A stretch of 64,000 nt of DNA from Chitinophaga rhizophila. GTDB taxonomy: Bacteria; Bacteroidota; Bacteroidia; Chitinophagales; Chitinophagaceae. A program made the position numbers and the translations under genes. This document shows positions 1 through 8,636 of this stretch, piece by piece (positions within the stretch are counted from its first letter, which is position 1; each line of letters starts with the position of its first letter). The stretch covers positions 62,001 through 126,000 of the forward strand of contig NZ_JAICCF010000005.1 in the NCBI RefSeq assembly GCF_019492185.1. Direction: 5' to 3'. Below the pieces are notes generated by a model. It was not told the origin of the DNA. It saw only the letters and a list, made by a program, of their open reading frames with translations, and did no database searches.

Positions 1-140
1 TGCCACAACGGTTATAGATCATACTGTCATACCGGTCGTTTGCAGGTACATAAGCACTCATAATGTGGTTTTTTAGCCTTACAATATAAGGAGAAACAAT
101 CAGGATTTCCTATACCACACGGCTAATATATCACTGCTTA

Positions 141-1016
141 TTACACGCTCTGGAAGTAACTGTTCATATATTCACTGGGCGATTGCTGGGTAACGGACTT
201 AAACACCCGGTTGAAGTTGGTAATACTATTAAAACCACAGGTATAGGCTACCGTAGCTATATTATCATAACTGCCGTCTGTCAGTTTCTTACACGCTTCA
301 TTAATCCGTACCTCATTCAGGAATGATACAAAAGTGTGCAGTGTATGCTTCTTAAAGAAACGGCAGAATGCCTGTGGTGTCATACAAGCCTGCTTTGCTG
401 CATCTTCCAGCGTAATCGGCTTATCGTAATGATGCATAATATAGTTGTATATAGTACCGATGCGGATACCTTCATGCTCGCTGACGGGTTGTGTACGCTG
501 ACCTGAAGATAGAGACGTCATATCGGGACAGGCTGACAACTGTTTCAACAGTTCGACAAACTGTAACAGCTGCTCTGTCCCAGAGCTGTTAGCCACTTTT
601 AACATACGGCCTGAGATCTCCGTGGCATGATCCGGAGGTACTTTAAAGCCAGACTGATGTTGCTGTATAAAGTTCTTCAATACTTTGATCTCTGGCAGAT
701 TGAAGAATCCGGAGAGGTCTCCGTCAGGATTAAAGAAAATCACCAATGCCACAATCTTCTTCCGGCTTTTAGGCTGGAAGTACGATGCCTCGCTTTTGAA
801 GATATGCGGTTGGTTAGCTCCTAACCAGTATATCTCATTAGGACGGAACGGATGCATGTTGTTATCTGCCACCAGCGTGCCCTCGCCCTGTTGTATCCAC
901 GACAGCTGGATCTCCTGGTGCCTGTGCAGATGCGGGTAAAAATGAGGTAGTACGTCCTTCTGTACGATAATGGATTTGTCCAGCGGAACAGGTATGGTAA
1001 ACTGTAACACTTTCAT
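141..1016 (-). CDS. AraC-family transcriptional regulator
   Basis: A 291-residue regulator. The N-terminal part (about residues 10-110, with histidine-rich strands near residues 25-35) looks like the cupin sensing domain of AraC proteins. Residues about 187-291 form the double helix-turn-helix of the AraC/XylS family, including the second-HTH signature VAYTCGFNSITNFNRVFK and the trailing SPSEYM. It is transcribed away from the hydroxyproline genes starting at 1346, with a shared 329-bp intergenic region containing a perfect 16-bp palindrome. Divergent placement suggests that it controls that operon and senses hydroxyproline or an intermediate; this is inference from context. The ATG at 1014-1016 is the first good start. 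Confident in family, moderate in target. Confidence 0.9.
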   Translation of the reverse strand: MKVLQFTIPVPLDKSIIVQKDVLPHFYPHLHRHQEIQLSWIQQGEGTLVADNNMHPFRPNEIYWLGANQPHIFKSEASYFQPKSRKKIVALVIFFNPDGDLSGFFNLPEIKVLKNFIQQHQSGFKVPPDHATEISGRMLKVANSSGTEQLLQFVELLKQLSACPDMTSLSSGQRTQPVSEHEGIRIGTIYNYIMHHYDKPITLEDAAKQACMTPQAFCRFFKKHTLHTFVSFLNEVRINEACKKLTDGSYDNIATVAYTCGFNSITNFNRVFKSVTQQSPSEYMNSYFQSV

Positions 1017-1230
1017 CAGTCAGCAATTTTAATAGTAAGCGCAAGTTGGCTTGCAGGAATGTATTTACAGGTCTTAAACTTTTCTTACGCAGCAATGACG
1101 CGTCACTTTGGTTGATCTTCTCGGCTTCAATGAGTGTGAAATCTACAATTATTCACTATGTACCAATATTACAAATTTTAACCCGGATTCTGTAAAAAAA
1201 TAACAGATCGGGTCAAAAAAAGGTTAACTA

Positions 1231-1246
1231 CCTGTCTATAGACAGG
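1231..1246. promoter_or_regulatory. Perfect 16-bp palindrome, candidate operator
   Basis: CCTGTCTATAGACAGG reads identically on both strands. It sits about 100 bp upstream of the DapA-family gene and 215 bp upstream of the AraC regulator start. A dyad here could bind a dimeric regulator, but AraC proteins more often use direct repeats, so the binding protein is uncertain. Confidence 0.45.
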
Positions 1247-1320
1247 ACAACCCCTCAAAACAGGTTAATATCAGGCAATAATTGATTACTATCAGATAGG
1301 CTCTCTTTCGCTGTTTCTGA

Positions 1321-1328
1321 TACTTTTG
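1321..1328 (+). promoter_or_regulatory. Possible -7 promoter element (TACTTTTG)
   Basis: Matches the Bacteroidota -7 consensus TAnnTTTG and lies 17 bp before the ATG of the DapA-family gene. No clear TTTG -33 element is seen at the usual distance, which would fit an activator-dependent promoter. Weak evidence. Confidence 0.3.
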
Positions 1329-1345
1329 ACAAAAATTGTTCTTCT

Positions 1346-2260
1346 ATGGCTATTGAATGGAAAGGAATATTTCCCGCATTTACCACAAAATTTACCCCTG
1401 CTGATGAACTGGATCTTCCATTATTCGGTAAGAACCTGCAGGCCCAGATAGCTGCCGGTATTGACGGTGTTATCTTAGGCGGCTCACTGGGTGAAGCCAG
1501 TGTCATTACTACTGCTGAAAAAGAAACACTGACCAAGTATGCAGTAGAACAGGTAGCGGGAAAGATCCCGGTTGTTATGAACATTGCAGAGGGCTCTACC
1601 AGCGAGGCAATCAGGCAGGCCAAACTTGCCGCAGCCTGGGGTGCAAAGGGACTGATGCTGCTACCACCTATGCGCTATAAAAGTGATGAACGTGAAACCG
1701 CTGAGTACTTCAAAGCAGTAGCTGCATCTACAGAACTGCCTATTATGATCTATAATAATCCTGTTGATTACAAAATAGAAGTAACACTTGCTATATTCGA
1801 CGAGCTGCAGGCATTTAGCAATATACAGGCTGTTAAAGAGTCTACCCGCGATGTATCCAATGTAACCCGCATGATCAGCCGGTTCGGTGACCGTTTCAGT
1901 ATCCTGTGTGGAGTAGATACGCTGGCGATGGAAGAGATGATTCTTGGCGCAGATGGTTGGGTAGGCGGATTGGTATGTGCTTTTCCTGCTGAAACCGTAG
2001 CGATCTATAAACTTACCAAAGCCGGTCGTATTGCAGAGGCGCTGGCTATTTACCGTTGGTTCCTGCCATTGCTTGAACTGGACCTGCACCCTAAACTGGT
2101 ACAGTATATTAAACTGGCAGAACAGCAGGCAGGACTTGGCAGCGAAGAAGTCAGAGCACCCCGTCTTAAACTGGTAGGCGAAGAGAGAACCCGCATCCTG
2201 CAGGTTATTGATACAGCTATTGCGGCCAGACCAGCATTGCCTGACTATCTTTCACTTTAA
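1346..2260 (+). CDS. DapA-family lyase, probable 1-pyrroline-4-hydroxy-2-carboxylate deaminase
   Basis: A 304-residue class I aldolase-fold protein of the dihydrodipicolinate synthase/N-acetylneuraminate lyase family, of normal family length. Visible hallmarks are the substrate-carboxylate loop GGSLGE at residues 45-50, the catalytic tyrosine Y136 in IYNNP, and the Schiff-base lysine K164 in AVKES. It is the first gene of a tight block with a 2,5-dioxovalerate-type dehydrogenase and a permease, and the same window encodes hydroxyproline epimerase and a D-amino-acid dehydrogenase. In that context the likely reaction is deamination and ring opening of 1-pyrroline-4-hydroxy-2-carboxylate to alpha-ketoglutaric semialdehyde. 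A true DapA is less likely because no lysine-pathway gene is nearby. The family is certain and the specific reaction is inferred. Confidence 0.85.
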   Translation: MAIEWKGIFPAFTTKFTPADELDLPLFGKNLQAQIAAGIDGVILGGSLGEASVITTAEKETLTKYAVEQVAGKIPVVMNIAEGSTSEAIRQAKLAAAWGAKGLMLLPPMRYKSDERETAEYFKAVAASTELPIMIYNNPVDYKIEVTLAIFDELQAFSNIQAVKESTRDVSNVTRMISRFGDRFSILCGVDTLAMEEMILGADGWVGGLVCAFPAETVAIYKLTKAGRIAEALAIYRWFLPLLELDLHPKLVQYIKLAEQQAGLGSEEVRAPRLKLVGEERTRILQVIDTAIAARPALPDYLSL

Positions 2261-2270
2261 TCACCTTATT

Positions 2271-3719
2271 ATGCAGATAGATGAAATTATGCAGCGCGCA
2301 GCAGCTGCCTTTGAGGAGTACAGACACATAACACCTGCCAACAGGGCTGCATTCCTTGAAACAATTGCTGCCGAGATCAATGCACGCCGTGAAGCGCTGA
2401 TTGCCATCGCTCATACAGAATCCAACCTGCCTGTGGCACGGCTGAACGGTGAAATAACCCGCACCACTTCACAGCTGCAACTGTTTGCTACAGTCTTACA
2501 GGAAGGCAGCTGGGTGGAAGCTGTCATAGACACTGCCAGGCCCGATAATACGCCTGCCCGCCCGGATATCCGTCGCATGCTGTTGCCGGTTGGCCCTGTA
2601 GTCGTCTTTGGCGCAAGCAATTTCCCTTTCGCTTTCTCCACCGCCGGCGGAGATACGGCCAGCGCACTTGCCGCAGGAGCAACAGTAGTGATCAAAGGTC
2701 ATCCTGCGCATCCTGGCACCTCACAGCTGGTATTTGAGGCTATCACAGCAGCTATCAGCAAAAGCGGCATGCCTGCCCATACCGTACAGCATGTAACTGG
2801 TGAAGGTAATGCTGTAGGGAAGGAGCTGGTCATGCATCCGCTGACGACCGGTGTAGGTTTTACCGGGTCGTTCCAGGGAGGAACAGCGCTACTGAATTAT
2901 GCTGCACAACGGGAAGTACCTATTCCGGTATTCGCAGAAATGAGCAGTATCAACCCGGTAGTATTTTATCCTGATGCATTGGCCACACAGGCGGCACAGC
3001 TGGCACAGACCTTTGCTGCCTCTGTCACACTGGGCATGGGACAGTTCTGTACCAACCCCGGCATACTGATCGGTCTGAAGAGTGAGGCGCTGGAAGACTT
3101 TGTCACTCAGCTGGGTACTGCTATCGCAGCTGTTGCTCCACAGAAGATGCTGCACAAAGGAATCTGTGAGGCCTATGAGAAAGGGCGCACCCGCATATTA
3201 CAGGAAAAGGAGGTAGCGCTGGTCAATGAATCAACTGCACCTGCGGAACTGGAGGCTTGGCCGGTGCTGGCACGTACTACTGCCGCGGCATTCCTCGTAA
3301 ACCCGGCGCTGAAAGAAGAACTCTTCGGCCCATACTCGCTATTGGTTGAATGTGCAGATAAAACTGAACTTATTGCAGTACTGAAAAGTCTGCATGGGCA
3401 ACTTACTACTACCATCGTAGGTACCCAGGCTGATACTACGCAATGGAAAGACGTGATTGCTATACAATCTACGCTGGCTGGCCGTGTTATTCTCAATAAC
3501 CCGCCTACTGGTGTAGAAGTATGTGCTGCCATGGTACACGGTGGTCCGTACCCCGCTACTACGGACGCCCGTTTTACTTCAGTAGGTACCAGCGCTATCA
3601 GAAGATGGGTAAGACCGGTATGCTTCCAGAACTTTACAGACGATATGCTGCCGGATGCGCTGAAAGCAGCTAATCCCCTGGGCATCTGGAGACAGGTAGA
3701 TAACCAGTTTGTAAGATAA
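2271..3719 (+). CDS. NADP-type aldehyde dehydrogenase, probable alpha-ketoglutaric semialdehyde dehydrogenase
   Basis: A 482-residue ALDH. The ATG at 2271 is chosen over an in-frame codon at 2208 because it leaves a 10-bp gap after the upstream stop and begins at the normal N-terminus. In this numbering the cofactor-site segment FGASNFPF begins at about 114, FTGSFQGG spans 197-204, the catalytic glutamate is E223 (FAEMS) and the nucleophile is C260 in GQFCTNPG. The GQFCTNPG and FAEMSSINP forms are typical of the 2,5-dioxovalerate dehydrogenase group. It would oxidise alpha-ketoglutaric semialdehyde to 2-oxoglutarate, the last step of hydroxyproline breakdown. It is cotranscribed with its neighbours, with gaps of 10 and 18 bp. 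Confidence 0.9.
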   Translation: MQIDEIMQRAAAAFEEYRHITPANRAAFLETIAAEINARREALIAIAHTESNLPVARLNGEITRTTSQLQLFATVLQEGSWVEAVIDTARPDNTPARPDIRRMLLPVGPVVVFGASNFPFAFSTAGGDTASALAAGATVVIKGHPAHPGTSQLVFEAITAAISKSGMPAHTVQHVTGEGNAVGKELVMHPLTTGVGFTGSFQGGTALLNYAAQREVPIPVFAEMSSINPVVFYPDALATQAAQLAQTFAASVTLGMGQFCTNPGILIGLKSEALEDFVTQLGTAIAAVAPQKMLHKGICEAYEKGRTRILQEKEVALVNESTAPAELEAWPVLARTTAAAFLVNPALKEELFGPYSLLVECADKTELIAVLKSLHGQLTTTIVGTQADTTQWKDVIAIQSTLAGRVILNNPPTGVEVCAAMVHGGPYPATTDARFTSVGTSAIRRWVRPVCFQNFTDDMLPDALKAANPLGIWRQVDNQFVR

Positions 3720-3737
3720 ACAGCTATAAATAACCCT

Positions 3738-5156
3738 ATGTCAGATCAACCAACATCTTTCCGGCGGTCATTCGGACTGCTGGACGCTACCATGATTGTA
3801 GCCGGCTCTATGATCGGTTCAGGTATCTTTCTCGTAAGCGCCGACATCACCCGTAATGTGGGCTCCGCAGGCTGGCTGGTGCTGATATGGATTATTACCG
3901 GATTACTCACACTTACCGCCGCTCTCAGTTATGGCGAACTAAGTGGTATGTTTCCGCAGGCAGGGGGACAGTACGTCTATCTCAAAGAGGCATTTAACCG
4001 GCTGACGGGTTTCCTGTTTGGCTGGAGTTTCTTTACTGTCATTCAGGCCGGATCTATTGCTGCCGTAGGTGTAGCTTTCGCCAAATTCTCGGCATATATC
4101 TTTCCTGCCCTGAGTGAAAAGCATATAGTAGCAGATCTCGGGTTCCTCTCCATTTCTGCTGCACAACTCACGGCTATCGCATTGATTATCCTCCTGACAT
4201 TCATTAATACGCTCGGCGTAAAAGAAGGGAAGGTCATTCAGACCGGCTTCACCCTGGCTAAGATTGCCGCCTTACTGGCGCTGATCGTCTTTGGCTGTTT
4301 CGCAGCGCAACGCGATGTATGGGATGCTAACTGGCAAAGCGGTTTCGTGCTGCAGCAGATGAAGGAAACAAACCAGGCCGTTCACCTCAGCGCTTATGCG
4401 GGCGCAGGCTTTGCCGCCCTGGGGGCCATCGCGGGTAGTATGGTGGGAAGTCTGTTCAGCAGTGATTCCTGGAACAACGTCACCTTCATCGCCGGTGAAA
4501 TTAAAAACCCTGAACGCAATATCGGCAGAAGCCTCTTCCTCGGTACACTCATCGTTACTGTCATCTATGCAGCCACCAATCTGGTCTATCTGGGTGTGCT
4601 GTCACTGCGTGAAATCGCATTCGCAGAAAACGAAAGGGTAGGGGTAGCTGCCGCTGTTAAGATTTTCGGAGAAAGGGGTACTTATATTATCGCCGGACTG
4701 CTCATGGTGTCAACCTTTGGCTGTAACAACGGACTGATACTTTCTGGTGCTCGCGTATGCTACACAATGGCCCGGGACGGAGTCTTCTTCCGGCAACTGG
4801 GTAGACTCAACAAGAATGCCGTGCCGGGCAAGGCCTTATGGATACAATGTGTATGGGCATCGTTGTTATGCCTGAGCGGCAGGTACGGACAACTGCTCGA
4901 CTATGTCATTTTCGTGGTACTGATCTTCTATATCCTGACCATTGCGGGCATCTTCCGCCTGCGTCGTACCAGACCCGAGCTGCCAAGGCCATATAAGGCG
5001 TTTGGCTACCCTGTCCTGCCGCTGCTGTATATAGTGTCCGCCAGCATCATTTGCGTGGCGTTATTGGTCTATAAACCGCTTTATACATGGCCCGGACTCT
5101 GTATCGTACTGCTGGGCATACCAGTGTACTACCTGGTATGGAGCAGGAAGGAGTAG
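3738..5156 (+). CDS. APC-superfamily amino-acid permease
   Basis: A 472-residue inner-membrane protein with about twelve hydrophobic segments and the N-terminal motif GSMIGSGIF of the amino acid-polyamine-organocation family (helix 1 break that binds substrate backbone). It follows the semialdehyde dehydrogenase gene by 18 bp on the same strand and is probably the last gene of the first hydroxyproline block. The likely role is uptake of hydroxyproline, proline or a related amino acid; the substrate is inferred from the operon only. Confidence 0.88.
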   Translation: MSDQPTSFRRSFGLLDATMIVAGSMIGSGIFLVSADITRNVGSAGWLVLIWIITGLLTLTAALSYGELSGMFPQAGGQYVYLKEAFNRLTGFLFGWSFFTVIQAGSIAAVGVAFAKFSAYIFPALSEKHIVADLGFLSISAAQLTAIALIILLTFINTLGVKEGKVIQTGFTLAKIAALLALIVFGCFAAQRDVWDANWQSGFVLQQMKETNQAVHLSAYAGAGFAALGAIAGSMVGSLFSSDSWNNVTFIAGEIKNPERNIGRSLFLGTLIVTVIYAATNLVYLGVLSLREIAFAENERVGVAAAVKIFGERGTYIIAGLLMVSTFGCNNGLILSGARVCYTMARDGVFFRQLGRLNKNAVPGKALWIQCVWASLLCLSGRYGQLLDYVIFVVLIFYILTIAGIFRLRRTRPELPRPYKAFGYPVLPLLYIVSASIICVALLVYKPLYTWPGLCIVLLGIPVYYLVWSRKE

Positions 5157-5218
5157 CTTTCCCGGGCCAGGCAGCTTCTCCCGACTTACAGCGCGCTGCT
5201 GACTGATATGTACTACAG

Positions 5219-5905
5219 TCAGTCAGGCGAACTATATTCCCACTTATACCCGGTAGCATAGATCGTCTTCAGGTACCTGCCTGCCCCGCTGTCATGCAGC
5301 TTCCTTTTCAGGTTCTTCACATGTGCATATATCACATTATGGTCGTCCCGCAGTCCGGCAATATCACCGGACAGCTGTTCGGCCAGTTCCTGTTTGGACA
5401 ACACCCTGTTCCTGTTCCCGATAAAATATAACAGCAAATCAAACTCTGTTCTGGTGAGCGGCACGGGCAGATCATTGACCTGTACAGTTTTTGCCAGCAG
5501 GTCAACAGTCAGTGCATCCTGCCTGATAATATTCGAATTGTTATACTTCCTTCTTCTGATAACAGAAAATATACGGGCAGATAACTCAGGCAAATAGAAC
5601 GGTTTTGTCAGGTAATCATCCGCGCCTTGCTGTAAAGCAGCTATCTTATCCTCAAATGATTGTCTGGCTGAAATGATAATCACACCTTCCTGCCTGTCCT
5701 TCTTTTTGATTTCCTCCAGCAGCTTGCTTCCATCTCCATCCGGCAGATCCAGGTCCAGTAAAATACAATCGTACTCATATATGCTGATTTTGGCCTGTGC
5801 CCTGTTGTAAGTACCGGCGTACTCACATCTGTAGTTTTCGGCTGATAAATAGGAGATCATCACCTGCGACAAAGCCACTTCGCCATCAATGATCAGTATT
5901 TTCAT
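5219..5905 (-). CDS. OmpR/PhoB-type response regulator (orphan)
   Basis: A 228-residue regulator: receiver domain about residues 1-115 with the phospho-acceptor D51 (LLDLDLPDGDG) and conserved K101 (LTKPF), then a winged-helix DNA-binding domain about 125-225 containing LTRTEFDLLLYF and a C-terminal YKW. The usual acidic pair near the N-terminus reads IIDGE, so the second acidic residue that normally helps bind magnesium is a glycine. No histidine kinase gene is adjacent; the nearest is the unrelated hybrid kinase at 9.6-13.2 kb. It is convergent with the permease gene. The target genes are unknown. Confidence 0.88.
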   Translation of the reverse strand: MKILIIDGEVALSQVMISYLSAENYRCEYAGTYNRAQAKISIYEYDCILLDLDLPDGDGSKLLEEIKKKDRQEGVIIISARQSFEDKIAALQQGADDYLTKPFYLPELSARIFSVIRRRKYNNSNIIRQDALTVDLLAKTVQVNDLPVPLTRTEFDLLLYFIGNRNRVLSKQELAEQLSGDIAGLRDDHNVIYAHVKNLKRKLHDSGAGRYLKTIYATGYKWEYSSPD

Positions 5906-6201
5906 ACCACAATATTATTCCCCAATTCTAAATCAATTTTGAATTTTGCCGCTTTTATATAAAACAACCGGGAACAGATATTGTTCCTGATGCCATTCCT
6001 GGTGCATTACTTACAGCCGCCCTGTTCCCAACAGGTGGTTTCTGTTAAAATCCAACCCATATACGTTAATATCCAGCATGGGGCCGGTACGCTTTTCTGC
6101 TAATTTTAATTGTGTGACAGCCACCTGTAGAAAAGCCTTAAGTAACCTGTAGCCCGACTCCACAAACCCTTTTGTTAACTGTACGCTTAAAAACATCTCT
6201 C

Positions 6202-8364
6202 ATGAAAACACATGTACTGTTATTGTTATGCCTGTTAATGACAGGTACCCTTACTGCGCAGAAAACGATCTTTATTCCCTCAGAATTTTCCGCTGCGCCG
6301 CTGAACACCTGGTCTTACAGCAAGTCTTATCAGTCTGCCAACTTCATCGTTTTCTGGGGTAACGTAGTTGGTACAAACCCGGCTACCTATTCCGATCCTA
6401 ATTTACGGTTCAATCCACAGGCAGTGTGCGATACGCTGGAGAAGATCTACACCAAATTTGTCACCCAGTTAGGCTTCTGTTCTGATGCGCCAAACACTAA
6501 CCTGGGAAAATACAAGATCATCATTGTGATGAATGATACCTGGGGTACGGGCGGCCCGTCCGGCTGGGCATTCGGCGGTTCTTACGGTAATACCATCGGC
6601 GCAATGTGGGTGCATCCCAACTCTACCCGTGACGGTGCAGTATTGAGTCACGAACTGACCCATTCCTTACAGGGAATGATCTCTATACAGGAAAATACTG
6701 TTGGTGGCGGTTATGTGGGATGGGAGCCTGCAGGCTTCTTCTGGGAAGCACATGCTAACTATATGCGTACGCAGATGTATCCCCGCTTTGCCGGTGATGA
6801 TCTGCCCCGCTGGATGGCTACGCAGAGTTTTCATCTGAGCTCTACCAGGCATCACTACGGGACCTTCAAATGGCTGTATACAATTCAGGATACAGACGGT
6901 CTGAATATGGTTAACAGGCTGTGGAAAGAGTCGCTGGCGAATGAACATCCGCTGCTTACCTACCGCCGGCTGAAAGGATGGAATCAGTCACAACTGAATG
7001 ACTTCCTCTACAACTATGCAAAACGTGAGGTAACTTATGATTATTCCAGCAACAACTTCGGTAATATTATGAGGGGCGCAAGAGAAGCATTGCGTACAGC
7101 AGAGCCTCACTACATCTGGCGGCTATACACTATGCTGACCCAGATCAATGCTGCTACAGGCAGATATGTTGTGCCGGATGCCTTTGTACCGCAGGACTAT
7201 GGTTATAACATCATCCCTTTACATCCTACCTGTGCTTCCCGTAACGTAACGGTGAAGTTTAAAGGTCATCCGGAAGTGAACAATTCAGGCGGCTGGCGAT
7301 ATGGCTTCGTCGCTACGAATGCCAATGGTACTGTATCCCGGTACGGCGCATTGAACAGCGCTAATGAAAGCCAGATCAGTTTTCAGATGAGCAGCAATGA
7401 AACAGGGCTGTTCCTGGTAGTAATGGGCGCTCCTACCACTCATACCTCTTACGTATGGGAACCAGGCTTCCCAAAGATCAAGCGGTATCCGTATGAACTG
7501 CGGATCGCCAATGCTGTTCCGGAAGGATACCAGTCCAACTTCCGGGCTGCCTACAAAACGAATGGCCGCATACATGCCAATGGCGGCGGCTGGGTAGCTA
7601 ACAGCGCCACGGTGGCAGCTACTGCTTATGTCGGTCCTAGAGCCATCGTATTGGGTACTTCTAACATATCCGGCAATGCCAGGATAGACGGTACGGCCTG
7701 GGTGGAGAATGCTACTGTACAGAATAATGCGGTGATCACCGGCAATGCTAATGTATGGGGAGGTAACATCTCCGGCAGCGCCAACGTCAGTGAAAATGCT
7801 ATTCTTAACAACTGTACAGTGTCAGGTACTGCCGTTATCAAAGGTAATGCGATGCAGTGGGGTACCAGCTTCGGATCTGGTGTGACGGTAGGCGGAGATG
7901 CGGAAATCAGCAGCTGTAGTACTGCAGGTGTTTATCTGCAGGTGCCGCATACCAACAACGGCCGTTCCAACTGCGACGGCAGACCGGCGTCTCATACGTC
8001 CAATGTGGATGTCAATGCAACGTATACGCAGTTCACCGACGCACAGATGGCTTTCTCCGGCAACGTAGCCTGTGCTGCCGCTGCTGCAACGCATGCTGCA
8101 GTAAGCGCAGAAAAGGAGGTGATTGTATATCCTAACCCGACGCACGGACAGATATATATCAACATGCGTAACTTCACGCCAGACGAAGATGTGCTGATCT
8201 CTCTATATAACAGTGCAGGAACTATTATTCTGAATAAAAGGATAAAAGCAACGCCTAATTTTACCCTGGATGGTGCTACGGAGAAGCTGGAGCCAGGTGT
8301 ATATATCCTGAAAGTAGCAGGAAAGAATGTGTTTACACGTAAGATAGTGGTGAGCAGGAATTGA
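6202..8364 (+). CDS. T9SS-exported DUF6055-like putative metalloprotein with beta-helix repeats
   Basis: A 720-residue secreted protein. The ATG at 6202 is preferred over an upstream in-frame one because it starts a clear signal peptide (MKTHVLLLLCLLMTGTLTAQ). The N-terminal half contains SHELTHSLQG, an HExxH zinc-protease-type motif, followed some 30 residues later by WEAHANYMR, which may supply a third ligand; this arrangement resembles DUF6055-type proteins. A middle part (about residues 455-570) carries short repeats such as ISGNARI, ITGNANV and ISGSANV, which predict a parallel beta-helix. The last 80 residues, beginning VIVYPNPTHGQ and ending with VYILKVAG, are a type A T9SS sorting domain. 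Secretion is well supported; peptidase activity is only suggested. Confidence 0.8.
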   Translation: MKTHVLLLLCLLMTGTLTAQKTIFIPSEFSAAPLNTWSYSKSYQSANFIVFWGNVVGTNPATYSDPNLRFNPQAVCDTLEKIYTKFVTQLGFCSDAPNTNLGKYKIIIVMNDTWGTGGPSGWAFGGSYGNTIGAMWVHPNSTRDGAVLSHELTHSLQGMISIQENTVGGGYVGWEPAGFFWEAHANYMRTQMYPRFAGDDLPRWMATQSFHLSSTRHHYGTFKWLYTIQDTDGLNMVNRLWKESLANEHPLLTYRRLKGWNQSQLNDFLYNYAKREVTYDYSSNNFGNIMRGAREALRTAEPHYIWRLYTMLTQINAATGRYVVPDAFVPQDYGYNIIPLHPTCASRNVTVKFKGHPEVNNSGGWRYGFVATNANGTVSRYGALNSANESQISFQMSSNETGLFLVVMGAPTTHTSYVWEPGFPKIKRYPYELRIANAVPEGYQSNFRAAYKTNGRIHANGGGWVANSATVAATAYVGPRAIVLGTSNISGNARIDGTAWVENATVQNNAVITGNANVWGGNISGSANVSENAILNNCTVSGTAVIKGNAMQWGTSFGSGVTVGGDAEISSCSTAGVYLQVPHTNNGRSNCDGRPASHTSNVDVNATYTQFTDAQMAFSGNVACAAAAATHAAVSAEKEVIVYPNPTHGQIYINMRNFTPDEDVLISLYNSAGTIILNKRIKATPNFTLDGATEKLEPGVYILKVAGKNVFTRKIVVSRN

Positions 8365-8402
8365 GTAAGGTCAATAGCCGGTAATTAAACGTCCGGCATT
8401 CA

Positions 8403-8467
8403 ACGCCGGGTTAGCAGTATACGATGATAACATATCAGGTATTTACTGCCGACCCGGTGTTTTTTTA
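8403..8467 (+). terminator. Rho-independent terminator
   Basis: An imperfect inverted repeat (left arm CGCCGGGTTAGCAGTA, right arm TACTGCCGACCCGGTG) is followed directly by a run of T. It lies 38 bp after the stop of the T9SS-exported protein and would end its transcript. Confidence 0.8.
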
Positions 8468-8636
8468 CTATTTATCAATGCCACCGCCTCGCTGACCGGC
8501 ACGTATTCAACCGCCAGCCATGCAGTATTACAGGTTTTTCAAAAGCTGACCGGCTACCATTCGATATTCACTAATCCTGCGCGCTTCGACCCTGCACGGA
8601 AAGCAGTAAATTTATACCTTAACATCATCATTAGTC

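Larger units (their letters stand above)
1017..1345. other. Divergent intergenic control region
   Basis: This 329-bp AT-rich region lies between the AraC regulator (leftward) and the hydroxyproline operon (rightward). It holds no plausible gene. It contains a perfect 16-bp palindrome at 1231-1246 and a TAnnTTTG-like element at 1321-1328, listed separately. Confidence 0.7.

Noticed and set aside
1346..2260. Housekeeping dihydrodipicolinate synthase (dapA)
   Set aside because: No lysine genes nearby; the operon partners fit hydroxyproline degradation, where a DapA-family deaminase is expected.
2208..2270. Upstream start for the semialdehyde dehydrogenase
   Set aside because: It would overlap the DapA-family gene by 53 bp and add a 21-residue segment unlike ALDH N-termini.
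5199..5226. 8-bp inverted repeat overlapping the response-regulator stop
   Set aside because: Loop of 12 nt and no T-run on either side; too weak to call a terminator.
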